Origin: Tiliqua scincoides
Lineage: Eukaryota; Chordata; Lepidosauria; Squamata; Scincidae
NCBI RefSeq assembly: GCF_035046505.1
Contig: NC_089822.1
Location: 267,045,024 to 267,109,023, forward strand
Reading direction: 5' to 3'
Length of the DNA: 64,000 nucleotides
In this document: positions 24,503 through 37,221 of the stretch, one piece after another
Position numbering within the stretch: the stretch's first letter is position 1
Layout of the letters: every line of letters begins with the position of its first letter
Notes under the pieces: model-generated
What the model saw: only the letters and a program-made list of their open reading frames with translations
Database searches by the model: none
What the model was told of the DNA's origin: nothing
Made by a program: the position numbers and the translations under genes

Positions 24503-27073
24503 CGCTCCCTTTTTTGGAAGAGAGGCTCAGAGGTTCAACACCCCCAGCCACTCTTTGCTAACACACAGGCCAGGGCACTTCTTATGCTACAGTTACTTAC
24601 TAAGCAATACAAAGCAAGGTTTACTAACAGGGTAATAAGCAGTGGAAGCTATAAGTTGTATTAACAGCATCAGATACAGTGAGGTTACATGGAGAGTACT
24701 TCACAATTTCTTACTAATATAGTCAGGTTACTACTCATGAACTGGTGTTTTGCTGATTTTCACTGTACTACATGCAAGACAAAGCTTCAGCGAGACATTC
24801 AAATTCACATACATCATAATGTGTCTCACGAGGCAATAGTTTTCTACTTAGATACACAATTGGATGTAACATCCCTTCTTCAGATTCCTGTAAAAGAACA
24901 GGGTTTAGAAATCTTTAGTCTTTCTCTTGAGAGCAAATGCTTTTTTTCATGTCCTTTCTTGTTGCTGAAACAAAAAGGGTTAAAACAAAAGATTGCTGAT
25001 ATTTTGCACTCTGAACAGGCTCTGAGGCACAAAGATTAGGAGAGTTCCTCCTGCTTTTCTTTTCCTTAAGAACAATGCCTGGCTTCTTGCGTTGCATACA
25101 TGAGATACCTAGAAAGTTTTAAGGAAACATTACGTTATCATTCAAACTTCTGTTGCTGGCTACAGTGGCAGGGACTTACAATGGCCAGTATGATCTATTG
25201 ACTTTTAGCATCAAAGAAACAAAAATGTTATTGACCTTTTAATAGGTTTTCAATGCATTGAACACACACATGGTTCAGTTCCTGCTCCACCACGATAATG
25301 TCTTCTTCGGGGTGCTACAATAAATCTTCCATTTACTATTCTTCTTTTTTCCCTAATTCTAGGCTTGGAAGTTATTTCTCCTACTTTAGCTTCTTGACTT
25401 ATGGAAGAGATGCCTGAAGGATGCTCTCTTCCTTTTGCTGCTTTAGAAGCCGTAGCTTGTCCATATGGGTTTCTGCCTACTGGAGCTTCTCTATTACATT
25501 TTCCAATCGCTGCAGCTTTCTGCCTGTCCAAAACATCACAAAAATCTTGTCCTAAAAGAACAGATATAGGCATGTCTGAATGTACAGCCACAACCTCACA
25601 GCCAGTACAACCAGTGTACCTTTCCAACCTCTAAATTTTAACTGCACTTTTGCTTTAGGTACAGAAATCTCAGGACTCTCATAAGGCTTGACCCTATATT
25701 TTTCCCCAGGCAAAAGCTGACATGCTTCCACTAAATTTCTATGAACTGAGGTCAGTCTGGCCCCAGAATCCATGTGTCCACGTACCTTTTTCCCATTGCA
25801 GTCAAATAAACTTATGTTTGCTAGAAGGGGTCTTTCAGGGGCAAGAAATGATATGCATCATCAGGGCAGCTGATTTTGAGGTCCAATTTGTTGTCTTAGC
25901 AATTGGTAGAGAGTCTCTATTGTTCTTTGAGATGGCCTCACTACTTCCCCTCTTTCTACAGCTCTTACAAGCACTTGGGAAATTCTTCCAACAGAGGAAT
26001 GGGCTGGCCCTTCCCTCTCTCCCCTCAGGGGACTGCTGGGGTTAAGAGCAGGCTGTTCAAGGCTAGTCTTTCCTTGTTCATTTCCAGGCCCCCCTTTTCA
26101 TGGGATTCAATAGGTTCCTCCCTTGGGGCATGGCTTGCCACCCATTGTACCCTGGGCCTCAATGGGTTACTTACAGTCTTAAGGGCTGGAGTTTGCACAG
26201 CATTTCAATGGGCACTTTGGGGACAGAATTTTCTCACATGGCCAGCCTTACCGCAATCATAGCAACCGAGATCCGTGTTTGTTGAGACTCCAGCATTCCC
26301 TGGAAAGTTGCAGAAGTCAGCAGGCTTTTGTGGCCTGGCTGTCTCTCCTCCCCCTCTTTTCTTTGCTGGCTGTTGCTGAGAGTTTTTAGGCTGTCTATAA
26401 GGTTGACTTCTGAGGCTGGCTCATTGATGCTGCCTTCGTGACGCAATTTCGTCTGCAATGCGTGCGGCTTGGAGGGCTGTGGATGGCTGTCGCTCTGCCA
26501 CCCATTCTGACAATGTGGGTGGTAAATAGGAGAAAAAATGTTCTTTTGCCACCAACTCTCTCCACTCTGCCCCGTTTCTACTACCACGGTCTCAGCCTAG
26601 GTGGTCAAAGCTCTCTCTAGGCAGAGCTGGAAATTAGTATACGATTCCTCTGGCTTCATTTCTGCATGGCGAAAACTTCTGCCTTGCCATTTGCTCATTT
26701 ATGGCCAGGCTCTCCTTGACTAAGAACTTAAACAGTTTGTAATTGTGCCTTTGTTCTTTAGGCAGTCCTACAAGTATGTGTGGTAGTTTTGTACCCACAC
26801 ATCATGAATGGAGCACACGCAACCATAAAGTTTTAGGCACTTGCTCATCTTCACATGCCTGTTCAAACATAGCAAGGAAGGACATCGCACCCCATAACGG
26901 ACATACCTTGGAAACATGTGTCTGTCCCATTGCTCTGTGAGACATGGCCTTTGTCTTCCCCGGTCCTCCATTTGCATCTCTATAAGGCGTTGTTGCATGG
27001 CAAGAAGTTGAGTCCAGTCTCCTGCTGTGAGCATTGCTCCTCCTGGGGAAGCTCCGGCAGCATTCCCATCCCC

Positions 27074-28713
27074 ATAAGAACAGCCCCACTGGATCAGGCC
27101 ATAGGCCCATCTAGTCCAGCTTCCTGTATCTCACAGCGGCCCACCAAATGCCCCAGGGAGCACACCAGATAACAAGAGACCTCATCCTGGTGCCCTCCCT
27201 TGCATCTGGCATTCTGACATAACCCATTTCTAAAATCAGGAGGTTGCGCATACACATCATGGCTTGTATCCCATAATGGATTTTTCCTCCAGAAACTTGT
27301 CCAATCCCCTTTTAAAGGCGTCTAGGCTAGACGCCATCACCACATCCAGTGGCAAAGAGTTCCACAGACTGACCACACGCTGAGTAAAGAAATATTTTCT
27401 TTTGTCTGTCCTAACCCGCCCAACACTCAATTTTAGTGGATGTCCCCTGGTTCTGGTATTATGTGAGAGTGTAAAGAGCATCTCCCTATCCACTCTGTCC
27501 ATCCCCTGCATAATTTTGTATGTCTCAATCATGTCCCCCCTCAGGCGTCTCTTTTCTAGGCTGAAGAGGCACAAATGCCATAGCCTTTCCTCATAAGGAA
27601 GGTGCCCCAGCCCCGTAATCAACTTAGTCGCTCTCTTTTGCACCTTTTCCATTTCCACTATGTCTTTTTTGAGATGCGGCGACCAGAACTGGACACAATG
27701 CTCCAGGTGTAGCCTTACCATAGATTTGTACAGCGGCATTATAATACTAGCTGTTTTGTTCTCAATACCCTTCCTAGTGATCCCAAGCATAGAATTGGCC
27801 TTCTTCACTGCCGCCGCACATTGGGTCGACACTTTCATTGACCTGTCCACCACCACCCCAAGATCTCTCTCCTGATCTGTCACAGACAGCTCAGAACCCA
27901 TCAGCCTATATGTGAAGTTTTGATTTTTTGCCCCAATGTGGCATGACTTTACACTTACCGACATTGAAGCGCATCTGCCATTTTGCTGTCCATTCTGCCA
28001 GTCTGGAGAGATCCTTCTGGAGCTCCTCACAATCACTTCTGGTCTTCACCACTCGGAAAAGTTTGGTGTCGTCTACAAACTTAGCCACTTCACTGCTCAA
28101 CCCTGTCTCCAGGTAATTTATGAAGAGGTTAAAAAGCATCGGTCCCAGGACAGATCCTTGGGGCACACCGCTTTTCACCTCTCTCCATTGTGAAAATTGC
28201 CCATTGACACCCACTCTCTGCTTCCTGGCCTCCAACCAGTTCTCAATCCACGAGAGGACCTGTCCTCTAATTCCCTGACTGTGGAGTTTTTCAGTAGCCT
28301 TTGGTGAGGGACCGTGTCAAACGCCTTCTGAAAGTCCAGATATATAATGTCCATGGATTCTCCCGCATTCACATGCCTGTTGACCTTTTCAAAGAATTCT
28401 ATAAGGTTCGTGAGGCAAGACTTACCCTTACAGAAGCCATGCTGACTCTCCCTCAGCAAGGCCTGTTCGTCTATGTGTTTTGAGATCCTATCTTTGATGA
28501 GGCATTCCACCATCTTACCTGGTATGGATGTTAGGCTGACCTTCCTATAGTTTCCCAGGTCCCCCCTCTTTCCCTTTTTAAAAATAGGCGTGACATTTGC
28601 TATCCTCCAATCTTCTGGCACCATGGCCGTTTTGAGGGACAAGTTGCATACCTTAGTCAAGAGGTCTGCAACTTCATTCTTCAATTCCTTAATAACTCTT
28701 GGGTGGATGCCAT
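27074..28713 (-). mobile_element. CR1 LINE, 5'-truncated, inside the gypsy-type element
   Basis: The 1,640-bp copy runs from the CR1 3' tail (ATAAGAACAGCCCC) to within the reverse transcriptase. A perfect 7-bp target duplication CATCCCC lies at 27067-27073 and 28714-28720. The ORF2 part shows VIYLDFQKAFDTVPHQ-like and SGVPQGSVLGP-like blocks but is split over three frames. Very similar to the full-length CR1 at 48908-54048. Confidence 0.9.
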
Positions 28714-29457
28714 CATCCCCCGCTACTTGTGCTGGTGGTGGGGCAGTTGGTGCAGGAGTGGGTGAAGGAGAGGTGAAAACTGGCAACACAGGGTTCGCAA
28801 CCGCAGGTTCAGATGTCAGTTGTAAAGGAGGCTGTGCTTTCACCGTGGAAAGCGATGCTGCTTTCTGCACGCCTAGCCACTCACCCTTTTGTCCTTTTGC
28901 AATGGTTTCTTGCCATAAGCCTTTGTCTGTCAACTCCCAAGAATCTTTATCACCTTCTGCATCACTTTCATCAGTCCATTCCAACTCTTGTTGAAATTTG
29001 AGAGCAGACCTGCTGGCAGCCGTACTTGGCATGTTGTGCCTCTGCGGATTACTCTGGTTCTCTGCACTCCATGATGCATCTGCTTGGAACCTTTGGTTCA
29101 CGAGTTGAGCTCGGTGCATCCGAGTGTGCTCTAGAGTGCCTCTCAACCTCCATGGTCCTCGGTGGTACAGACTCATATCTGTAAGCCCCTTCCAACAGGC
29201 TTGGGGATTGGGAATCCAGTATGTTGACTGGCATCGGTCCCACAGCCCATTCTACCTCTTCAAAAGTGTATAACTGATCTTTGTACATTATGTTGTTGTC
29301 TTCTAACCTATGCTAGTTCTACTTAACGTTGCTGAGGCATAACAGCCCTTACTGCCAAAATAACAAATCACTGAAATTTTTGTAGAGGTTTGCCTCTGCC
29401 TTAAGTGTAACCACTTTTGGGAACAAAGTTCAGTCGCATCCCAGAGCTAGGCCACCA

Positions 29458-29827
29458 TGTCGTATACTCACGGGGTTTTGGGGTGCTCAGAGTTCTTGGT
29501 TCTTGAACCCTAGAGCCCTCAAGGACCCTTGTTCAGTAGTACTACCACCATCCTGTATGTGCCAGTGTCTCAGTTCAGGGACACTGAGACCTTCTAGGCT
29601 TACTTCTATCCCTTGCAGGCACTGGGCACTTTCTTTACTTAAAGCCTTAGTCCTCAAGTTACTAGTCCTCAATGAATATTTGGTAGCTTGCTGAATGGCT
29701 AGGCAGGATTCTGAACCTTTGTCCCCAACAGACTATGATATAACTTAGTAAAAGTATTTTTTACTTTATTAAATACAAAGGGTTACATAAAGTTACAAAA
29801 GGCAGCAAATATTTGCTAGAGGCATAA

Positions 29828-29869
<42 letters not shown>

Positions 29870-30497
29870 AGTATTTATATACCGCTTTTCAACTAAAAGT
29901 TCACAAAGCGGTTTGCAGAGAAAAATCAAATAACTAAATGGCATAAAACTTCTAGGAACCATATCAGCATTAAAATAACAAAGCTAACTTGCTATCTCTA
30001 TTATTCCCTAATTCTCACCTGGGTCAGCTTCCTTTTGTAGATCTTTCAGCTCCAGGTTACCTCTGAGGCCACATGGCCCTGGTGGACCAGGCTCTCAACC
30101 TGCAGGATGTTGCACCCACAACCTTTTCCACCCAAAAGACTCCAAACACCCCCTTGGGCTTTGTTCTTATACTTCTCATCCTAACAGGATGGAGGTGACT
30201 CTACTTAAACTGTCCAATCAGAAACTCTTGGGGACAGAATATTCCCGAAGTAGGGCTGGATGCTAGTCCTCTTAGTTCTCCCCTCCCCACTGGAGGTCTA
30301 CAGCTGCATTCCACCCTGATGAGTGCCTTTCTGTCTTTGTAGGTGCTACATTATCACCTTCCATTGGGTTGTAAATTTCGTTGGCTGTTGTTACTCACAT
30401 CCTTGCAGCTAGGAACTGCAAGCCACTTCTCTGTTACTGGTTTAGTTTGGTTCAGGCTCTACATGCTACTAGGCCTAAACTGTACATATTCATGACA
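29458..30497 (-). repeat. gypsy-type element, 5' LTR
   Basis: About 1,040 bp including a roughly 120-bp later insertion at 29828-29939. Confidence 0.8.
29828..29939 (-). mobile_element. Short non-LTR insert with (AAT)n tail
   Basis: An ATT run (29828-29866 on the plus strand) followed by ACAGTATTTATATACCGC and AAAGCGGTTTGCAGAG, flanked by GGCATAAA on both sides. It looks like the 3' end of a SINE or LINE with a microsatellite tail. Confidence 0.6.
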
Positions 30498-30729
30498 CTA
30501 TCACTTCCAGGTAAATGACATCACTTTAGATTATAAGAGCCCTGCTGGATCTGGCCAATGGACCTGCAGACACTCACGCAGGGCTCCCCACACCCCGGGA
30601 AGGCTGCTACAGGGACTGGTAAGTACATCGCAGTCCCTGCAGCCCCCCTGAGTGTCGCAATCCTGGGAGTAAGCCCCATTGATTATAAGGGCTTACTTCT
30701 GAGTAGAAACGCATAGGGCAGGACTCTTA
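30498..30729. other. Spacer with palindromic repeat
   Basis: Bases about 30655-30720 (CAATCCTGGGAGTAAGCCCC ... GGGCTTACTTCTGAGTAG) are a copy of the short palindromic repeat also seen at 46250-46435. Bases 30545-30640 resemble 47240-47340. Confidence 0.45.
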
Positions 30730-31230
30730 AAAGCTAAACATCCCACCTGTGAAAGAAGCAGGACAGCTGGCAAAGGGGAGGGCCGAGTACGGAGGGGGAG
30801 GCAGGAGGGGGAGGAGAGGGGATTGCTTTAAAAAAAACCAGGGAGTGTTTGCTGAATTTCCCCCCCCCCCCGAGATGATACAAACTCTCCTACTCCAGCA
30901 AGCCTTCCCAAGCAAGCCTTGGGAAGCCTTGGAGACAGTTGAGGGTGAGCAGAGAGCCGGACTACAAGTCCCAGAATGCTCTGGGGCAGAAGAGCTTCCA
31001 TGATGGCAGCGGCCATGAAGGGCTGCAGAAGCGGCAGCAGCAAAGAGGAGAACCTGCAGTGCTGCTGGGAGGCTGCCTGGGACAAAGAAGACGCAAAACA
31101 CACCACACTGAGAACTGCGTCCTGAGGGCCGCCCCTTCTACTGTGGAGTGGAGCGGCGAAAGGGGAGGAGAGGACGGACCTCAGGCAGCAGGCGGGGTAG
31201 CCTCCTCCAACTAAACATCCCACCTGAGAA
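30730..31230 (-). promoter_or_regulatory. Remnant of a duplicated zinc-finger gene promoter
   Basis: GC-rich DNA. Bases about 31090-31220 match 17310-17470 of remnant D (GAGAACTGCGTCCTGAGGGC). At 30959-30981 lies ACTACAAGTCCCAGAATGC, a good match to the ZNF143/SBS-type promoter motif. No gene start could be placed beside it. Confidence 0.45.
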
Positions 31231-31498
31231 AGGGGAAGGAGGGGATTGATAACAGCTGCCTTAGTTTCCTTCCATCCAGAAGTGTCAGGCTGCAGTGTAT
31301 TTGCTCTACGCTCTCTATTTGCTGTCCAACACTACAGACTCTATGGAACTGTATGGAATTTAGTACAACGCGTTCTTTGTTAATCGCGCAGAGTCATGGA
31401 ACAGAACTAAAAGGGTAATAGGCTCCACCTGTATATGGTTTTTCCACCCAGAGAATTCTTTCATGTAGAGCCAAGCCACCCCAGCCACTGAAGCTTTT
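31231..31498 (-). other. Gene B 3' flank
   Basis: Contains the out-of-use tail of a 25th finger (31434-31498): after the stop the frame still reads KSFSGWGGLALHERI and then EKPY. No convincing AATAAA was found on the minus strand. Confidence 0.5.
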
Positions 31499-34140
31499 TC
31501 AACACTCCAAGCACTGAAATGGTTTCTCCCCCCTGTGGGTTCTTTGATGCACAGTCAAGTCTGATCTCTGCCTGAAGCTCTTTCCACACTCCAAGCATTT
31601 ATATGGTTTCTCCCCAGTGTGGGTTCTTTGATGTGCAGTCAAGTTTGAATTCACATTGAAGTTCTTTCCACACTCCAAGCATTGAAATGGTCTCTCCCCC
31701 CTGTGGGTTCCTTGATGGACAGTCAGCTGTGAGCTCTGAATGAAGCTCTTTCCACACTCCAAACATTTATATGGTTTCTCCCCAGTGTGGGTTCTTTGAT
31801 GCCTAGTGAGTTTTGCCCTTTCACGAAAGCTCTTTCCACACTCCAAGCATTTATATGGTTTCTCCCCAGTGTGGCTTCTTTGATGCACAGCAAGGTTTGC
31901 CCTCTGAGTGAAGCTCTTTCCACACTCCAAGCATTGAAATGGTTTCTCCCCCGTATGGGTTCTTTGATGTGCAGTCAATTTTGAATTCACATTGAAGCTC
32001 TTGCCACACTCCAAGCATTGAAATGGTTTCTCCCCAGTGTGGGTTCTTTGATGTGCAATCAAGTTTGAATTCGCATTGAAGCTCTTGCCACACTCCAAGC
32101 ATTGAAATGGTTTCTCCCCCCTGTGGATTCCTTGATGGACAGTGAGCTGTGAGCTCTGAATGAAGCTCTTTCCACACTCCAAGCATTTATATGGTTTCTC
32201 CCCAGTGTGGGTTCGTTGATGCACAGTCAACTCTGATCTCTGCCTGAAGCTCTTTCCACACTCCAAGCATTGAAATGGTTTCCCTCCAGTGTGGCTTCTT
32301 TGATGCATAGCGAGGTTTCCCCTCTGAGTGTAGCTCTTTCCACACTCCAAGCATTTATATGGTTTCTCCCCAGTGTGGATGCTTTGATGTACAGTGAGAT
32401 TTGCCTTCTGATTGAAGCTCTTTCCACATTCCAAGCATTTATAGGGTTTCTCCCCTGTGTGGGTTCTTTGATGTGCAGTCAAGACTGAATTCACACTGAA
32501 GCTCTTTCCACACTCCAAGCATTTATAGGGTTTCTCCCCAGTGTGAGTTCTTTGATGCAAAGTCAGGGATGGGCTGTAACTGAAGCTCTTTCCACACTCT
32601 ATACATTTATAGGGTTTCTCCCCTGTGTGGGTTCTTTGATGTGCAGTCAAGCTTGAATTCACACTGAAGCTCTTTCCACATTCCAAGCATTTATAGGGTT
32701 TCTCCCCCCTGTGGGCTCCTTGATGGATAGTCAGCCGTGACCTCTGAATGAAACTCTTTCCACACTCAAAGCATTGATATGGTTTCTCCCCAGTGTGGAT
32801 TATTTGATGCTGAGCGAGGTTTGCCCTCTGAGTGAAGCTCTTTCCACACTCCAAGCATTTATAGGGTTTCTTCCCTGTGTGGATTCTGTGATGTATAGTC
32901 AGTTCTGATGTCCGCCTGAAGCTCTTTCCACATTCCAAGCATTGAAAAGGCTTTTCGCCTGTGTGGGTTCTCTGATGGACAGTGAGGCGTCCCTTCTCAC
33001 TGAAGCTCATTCCACAGTCCAGGCATTTATAAGGTTTCTCCCCTGTGTGGGTTCTTCGATGTACAGTCAGGCCTGATTTCTCACTGAAGCTCTTTCCACA
33101 CTCCAAGCATTTATAGGGTTTCTCCCCGGTGTGGGATCTTTGATGCCTACCTAGTGATGAGCTGTCACTGAAGCTCTTTCCACACTCCAAGCATTGAAAT
33201 GGCTTCTCCCCTGTGTGGGTTCTCTGATGGACAGTGAGGCATCCCCTCTCACTGAAGCTCATTCCACACTCGAAGCATTGATATGGTTTGTCCCCTGTGT
33301 GGGTTCTTTGATGCAAAGTCAGGTGTGATCTCTGAACAAAGCTCTTTCCACACTCCAAGCATTTATAAGGTTTCTTCCCTGTGTGGATTCTTTGATGTAC
33401 AGTCAGGTATTGTCTCTGTCTGAAGCTCTTTCCACACTCCAAGCATTGAAATGGCTTCTCCCCTGTATGGGTACATTGATGTACAGTCAGTTGATGCCTC
33501 TGAATGAATCTCTTTCCACACTCCAAGCATTTAAATGGGTTCTGCTCCCTGTGGATTCTTCGAAGTGCTCTAACTTCTGATGTACTGCTGACCATCTTTG
33601 CATGTGGAGGGCATTTTTGCTTTCTCTTTATAGCATTTTTTCGTGGATTGACTGGGATGACACTGGAAGCTCCACCCTGAGCACTACCAGATATATTTCT
33701 CCATTTCTCTGTCTGCTTTCCTTCCTGCTTCTTTGATCTTCCTTCAAGTGCAGCTTTCTTCCCTGTGTGGACCTTATTTTGGGAAGAAACAGAGGTGCTT
33801 GGACTGAAGGCATTTCTCCACTCAGAGTGTTTCAAAGATTTCCCCCCTGTGTGGATGTTGCTGTGTTTATCAATGTTGGTTGTGCAACTGATCGTTTCTC
33901 CGTGCAAAGGACACTTATTCCTTCTCTTTCGTTTGGGATGTTCCTGCTGGTTTGGGATTTCATGGATGTCATGTCCCTGACAAGGAACAGATTTTGTCGT
34001 CCAGGCTGGTGCTGTGCTTCCCTCCTGCCTCCCTGACACATCCTGGACTCTCCAAGTCTCTTGTTCTACACCAACAGCAGCAGCTTCCGGTGACACTCCA
34101 CGAGACTCCCTGTGAGCCTCACTGTGTTTCTCGTTGCTTC
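31499..34140 (-). CDS. Gene B, C2H2 zinc-finger exon (24 complete fingers)
   Basis: The exon starts after a strong acceptor (TTCTCTTTCTGTTTCAG) at 34140, phase 2, and reads [18 protein letters not shown] into a charged spacer of about 200 residues with decayed fingers. Then follow 24 fingers with helix residues -1,2,3,6: QHQV, QQYV, QSHL, EGCV, DSSR, ESGV, EGRV, RSEI, QANQ, QSRI, VSSA, YPSL, VSVA, QANV, QGNM, QSEV, QSQV, ASNA, VSKA, QANV, EAKR, QSQV, VSNA, QSDV. A 25th finger is cut by TGA (31499-31501) right after its second Cys, where other fingers have GGA. Finger 15 has Tyr for the core Phe. Joined to the three upstream exons the coding sequence is 3,192 bases (1,063 aa). A nuclear DNA-binding repressor; target unknown. 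Confidence 0.9.
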
Positions 34141-34189
34141 CTGAAACAGAAAGAGAATCTTCAATAGAGCAGTGTTCTTAAATCTGTGA

Positions 34190-34425
34190 GTCGTGTAGTG
34201 GTTTGGGAGGTGGAATAAGACCTGGAAGATCCAGGTTCAAATCCCTTCTCAGCCATGAAGCTTCCTGGGTGACCTTGGGCAGGTCACTTTCTCTCATCCT
34301 CACCCACCTCACAGGGTTGTTGTGAGGACAATAGGTGGGGAGCAGCCGTATATACTGCCCTGAGCTCTTTGAAGGAAGGGTAGTATAAAAATGTGAAAAA
34401 TAAATAATAGATAAAGCCTCATTTG
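34190..34425 (+). mobile_element. tRNA-derived SINE
   Basis: A B-box-like GGTTCAAATCC (34233-34243), then GGGTGACCTTGGGCAGGTCAC and CTCACAGGGTTGTTGTGAGGA, are the hallmarks of a SINE widespread in squamates. Related pieces lie at 47090-47165 and 55545-55762. Confidence 0.75.
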
Positions 34426-35019
34426 AGTGTCATGGCAACCTTCCAAAGCCGGTGCAAGGGGGGGGGCTTGGATCCACTCTTATAAAGGTTCTTCCTTATC
34501 AAAACTGAATTCTTGATATAATCCTGCACAGTTTCATGTTGCTGTCTTGACCCACAGCTCCTAAGCCACCACTCTGTTTGCCACTTTCCCACCTGGAGCC
34601 ACCACTCTGTTTGCCGCCCCAGCCCCTGACCCCAAAGTAATGGCACTGATGACATCATGTCACTGCAATCACTTCCAGAATTGCACCAGGAGTTCCAGCA
34701 TCTGGCATGATTCTGTGCTGCTCTGGGGCATGTCTTTCGTTTCCCCAGAGGAGACGAGTGACGCAGCACAGATCACAGAGTGGCCCAGAATTGCACCCAG
34801 AATGGCTGTGAGTTGCGGCCACTCTGGTCAAAATTCTGCGCCACCCCCTCCTCTCCTCCTATATACAATGGGGTGGCCTAGAGGGGCGGAACGCTGGGAG
34901 TCGCAATTCCTGGCACACTGCCACTCTAGGCCACCTCTTTCCTCTCTTCCCATAAAGTGACGGGTGGCCTAGAGCAGCAGCACACTAGCGGTTGTGAAGG
35001 GAGTGTGGGAGTTAAGGCC

Positions 35020-35675
35020 CCCCCAGAGTATTGCATCCAGTTCTGGTCGCCACATCTCAAAAAGGATATCAAGGAGATGGAAAAGGTGCAAACGAGAGCA
35101 ACCAAAATGATTACTGGGCTGGGCACCTTCCTTATAAGGAAAGGCTACAGAGTTTGGGGCTCTTCATTCTAGAAAAGAGGCGGCTGAGGGGAAACACGAT
35201 TGAGACATACAAAATGACTCAGGGGATCAATACAATGGATAGAGAAATGCTCTTTAGGCTCTCACACAACACCAGAACCAGGGGACATCCACTAAAATTG
35301 AGTGTTCAGAAAGTTAGGACAGACAAAAGAAAATATTTCTTTAACCAGCGAGTCATTAGTCTGTGGAACTCCTTGCCACATAAAGTGGGGGTGGCATCTG
35401 GCCTAGATGCCTTTAAAAGGGAAATAGACAAATTTCTGGAGGAGAAGTCCACCATGGGTTACAAGTCACGGTAAGTTTGTGCAAGCTCCTGATCTTGGAA
35501 GTGGACTACCTCAGAGTGCCGGATGCAGGGGAGGGCACCGGGACACAGGTCGTGCCTGTTGTCTTGTGCGTCTCTGGGGCATTTGGTGGACTACTGTGAG
35601 ATACAGGAAGCTGGACTAGATGGGCCTTTGGCCTGATCCAGCGGGGCTCTTCTTATGTTCTTATGTTGTTCTTAT
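35020..35675 (+). mobile_element. CR1 LINE 3'-end fragment
   Basis: Encodes the C-terminal part of CR1 ORF2 in broken frames (WSPHLKKDI-like, NTRTRGHPLKLSV) and ends with the CR1 3' tail GATCCAGCGGGGCTCTTCTT and repeated TTCTTATG. Confidence 0.85.
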
Positions 35676-37221
35676 GCGTTGTGCTGAGAGTTGCTCAAGA
35701 CCTCTGGGAGAGGAATTGCACCCAGAGTGGCTGCCAGTTGAGGCTACCCCAGCTGCGATTCAGCCCAGTTCTGGGGCACCCACCCCCTGTCCTCCTTTAT
35801 AGGAGGGAGGCCAGCCTAGAGCAGCTGTGTACTGGGAGCTGCAAGTCCTGGTGCACTGCCGCTCTAGGTTGCTCCTTTCCTCTCCTCCTTTACAAGAGGA
35901 GAGCAGGGGGGCTGAACCAGAAGGTTGCTAAATCCCAGCCTTTGCCAGGAGCAGGAGGCTAAATGCGTGGTGGAGGAAGAGGCTGGTTGTTCTGTCCCAA
36001 TAAGTGCGGCACTTGGTGCACTTGCCCCCATATCCCACCCTAGATACCCCACGGATGACACATTGCATAAACAAGGAGAGTTTCTATTACGCTGGAGGAT
36101 CCACATTGGCCACAGCTCCCTCTGGTCTGAAGCTACTGCTGTGTTAAGCAGGACTTCTCATAAGCAAATTACCTGCTGATTCCTCTTCTTCCTGAACATC
36201 CTGGGAAAATGCACACTCCCCTTTTCGAGCCGGGAAATGAAGGCAGGTTTTGGAAACTCCTCTGAGCAGTGGGGGTTCAAAATGCTACATTTTTTCAGGC
36301 ACCTGGACGCCTGTGTAAAGTGGCACCTCCCCCTCACATTCAGAGTCATGATGGGCTTTGGGAGCATTGCAGAGGCATCTCCTACACGTTGCTCTCAGCA
36401 TCCAAATGGCTCTGAGGGTGAGGGGCCGCTTTACACGGGTATCCAGGTGCCCCAAAAAGCTTAGCGTTTTGACCCCCCACTAGCTATGCCACTGCCTCCC
36501 AGAAAGAAAGAAGGAGATGCTGCAGATTACAGAACAAGGAGGCTTTGCAAAGAGATCTGACTTGAGATGGTCTTCCTACCCCTAAAAGGACACAGCGTAG
36601 GACAGAGAAAGAGGGAAGACTTTCAAACTCTTATACATGAACATGCAGCAGAAAAAGCCGTGTGGATCCCAAAGTGTAATGGAAGATCAGAAGATCATCA
36701 GGTGGATGATGTGGTGTTGACAGCGATTCCATGTTTTGACAGCTGGTTGACAGCTCTGGGAAGGGCAGGGCTGGCTCCACAGCTGTAATCAATCAAGGCC
36801 AATGGAGACCTGGTTGAACACCTGAGCTTCATTTGCCCTTGATGGGACTTTGAATGGACATGGACTGAAGAGATGGCTCAGCTGAGCCTAATTTGGACTT
36901 AAAAAGATAGCTCACAGCTGAGCTGAATTTGGACTTAACAGGGGGCTGCAGGATAAAAGGCAGCTTCAGAAGGAGCAAAGGGCTGACCAGAGCAGGACGC
37001 TGACCTAACCAGGAGCGGGACCCTGACCCAGAGGGAGACACTACCTGATCCAGAGGAGACCTGACCTGACCAGAGCTTGACCTTGGACGGGGACTGGTCT
37101 CTGACTTTTGCCTGCTGCACTTATAAGTTTAACAAGGGAAGCTAATTAGCCTTAAGTGGGCACAAGGCCCAGTGGATTGGGATTTGGCAGAACACAAAGT
37201 ATCAGTCTAGTTTATAGGAGT
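35676..37221. other. Gene B intron, unassigned part
   Basis: Nothing coding recognised. At 36780-37110 there is a run of related phrases (GGACTTAA, GCTGAGC, GACCTGACC) with GGATAAAAGGCAGC at 36952-36965, which could be a TATA box of an unrecognised LTR. Confidence 0.35.

Larger units (their letters stand above)
23595..30497 (-). mobile_element. Ty3/gypsy-type LTR element, both LTRs, broken, with nested inserts
   Basis: LTRs at 23595-24502 (3') and 29458-30497 (5') read TGTCATGAATATG ... TATACGACA on the minus strand. Flanks CCATC and CTATC look like a worn 5-bp duplication. A purine tract (AAAAAAGGGAGCG) precedes the 3' LTR and TGGTGGCC follows the 5' LTR as a possible primer site. Internal parts: gag-like sequence rich in Pro/Ser near 28720-29290, a CCHC zinc knuckle (CYDCGKAGHVRKFC) near 26230-26270, and a retroviral-type protease motif (DSGARLTSV) near 25750. 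A CR1 (27074-28713) and an AAT-tailed short insert (29828-29939) were added later. Broken, with many breaks; family assignment rests on gag and protease only. Confidence 0.7.

Noticed and set aside
34233-34243. tRNA gene
   Set aside because: Only a B-box-like word is present; the context is a SINE with no cloverleaf.
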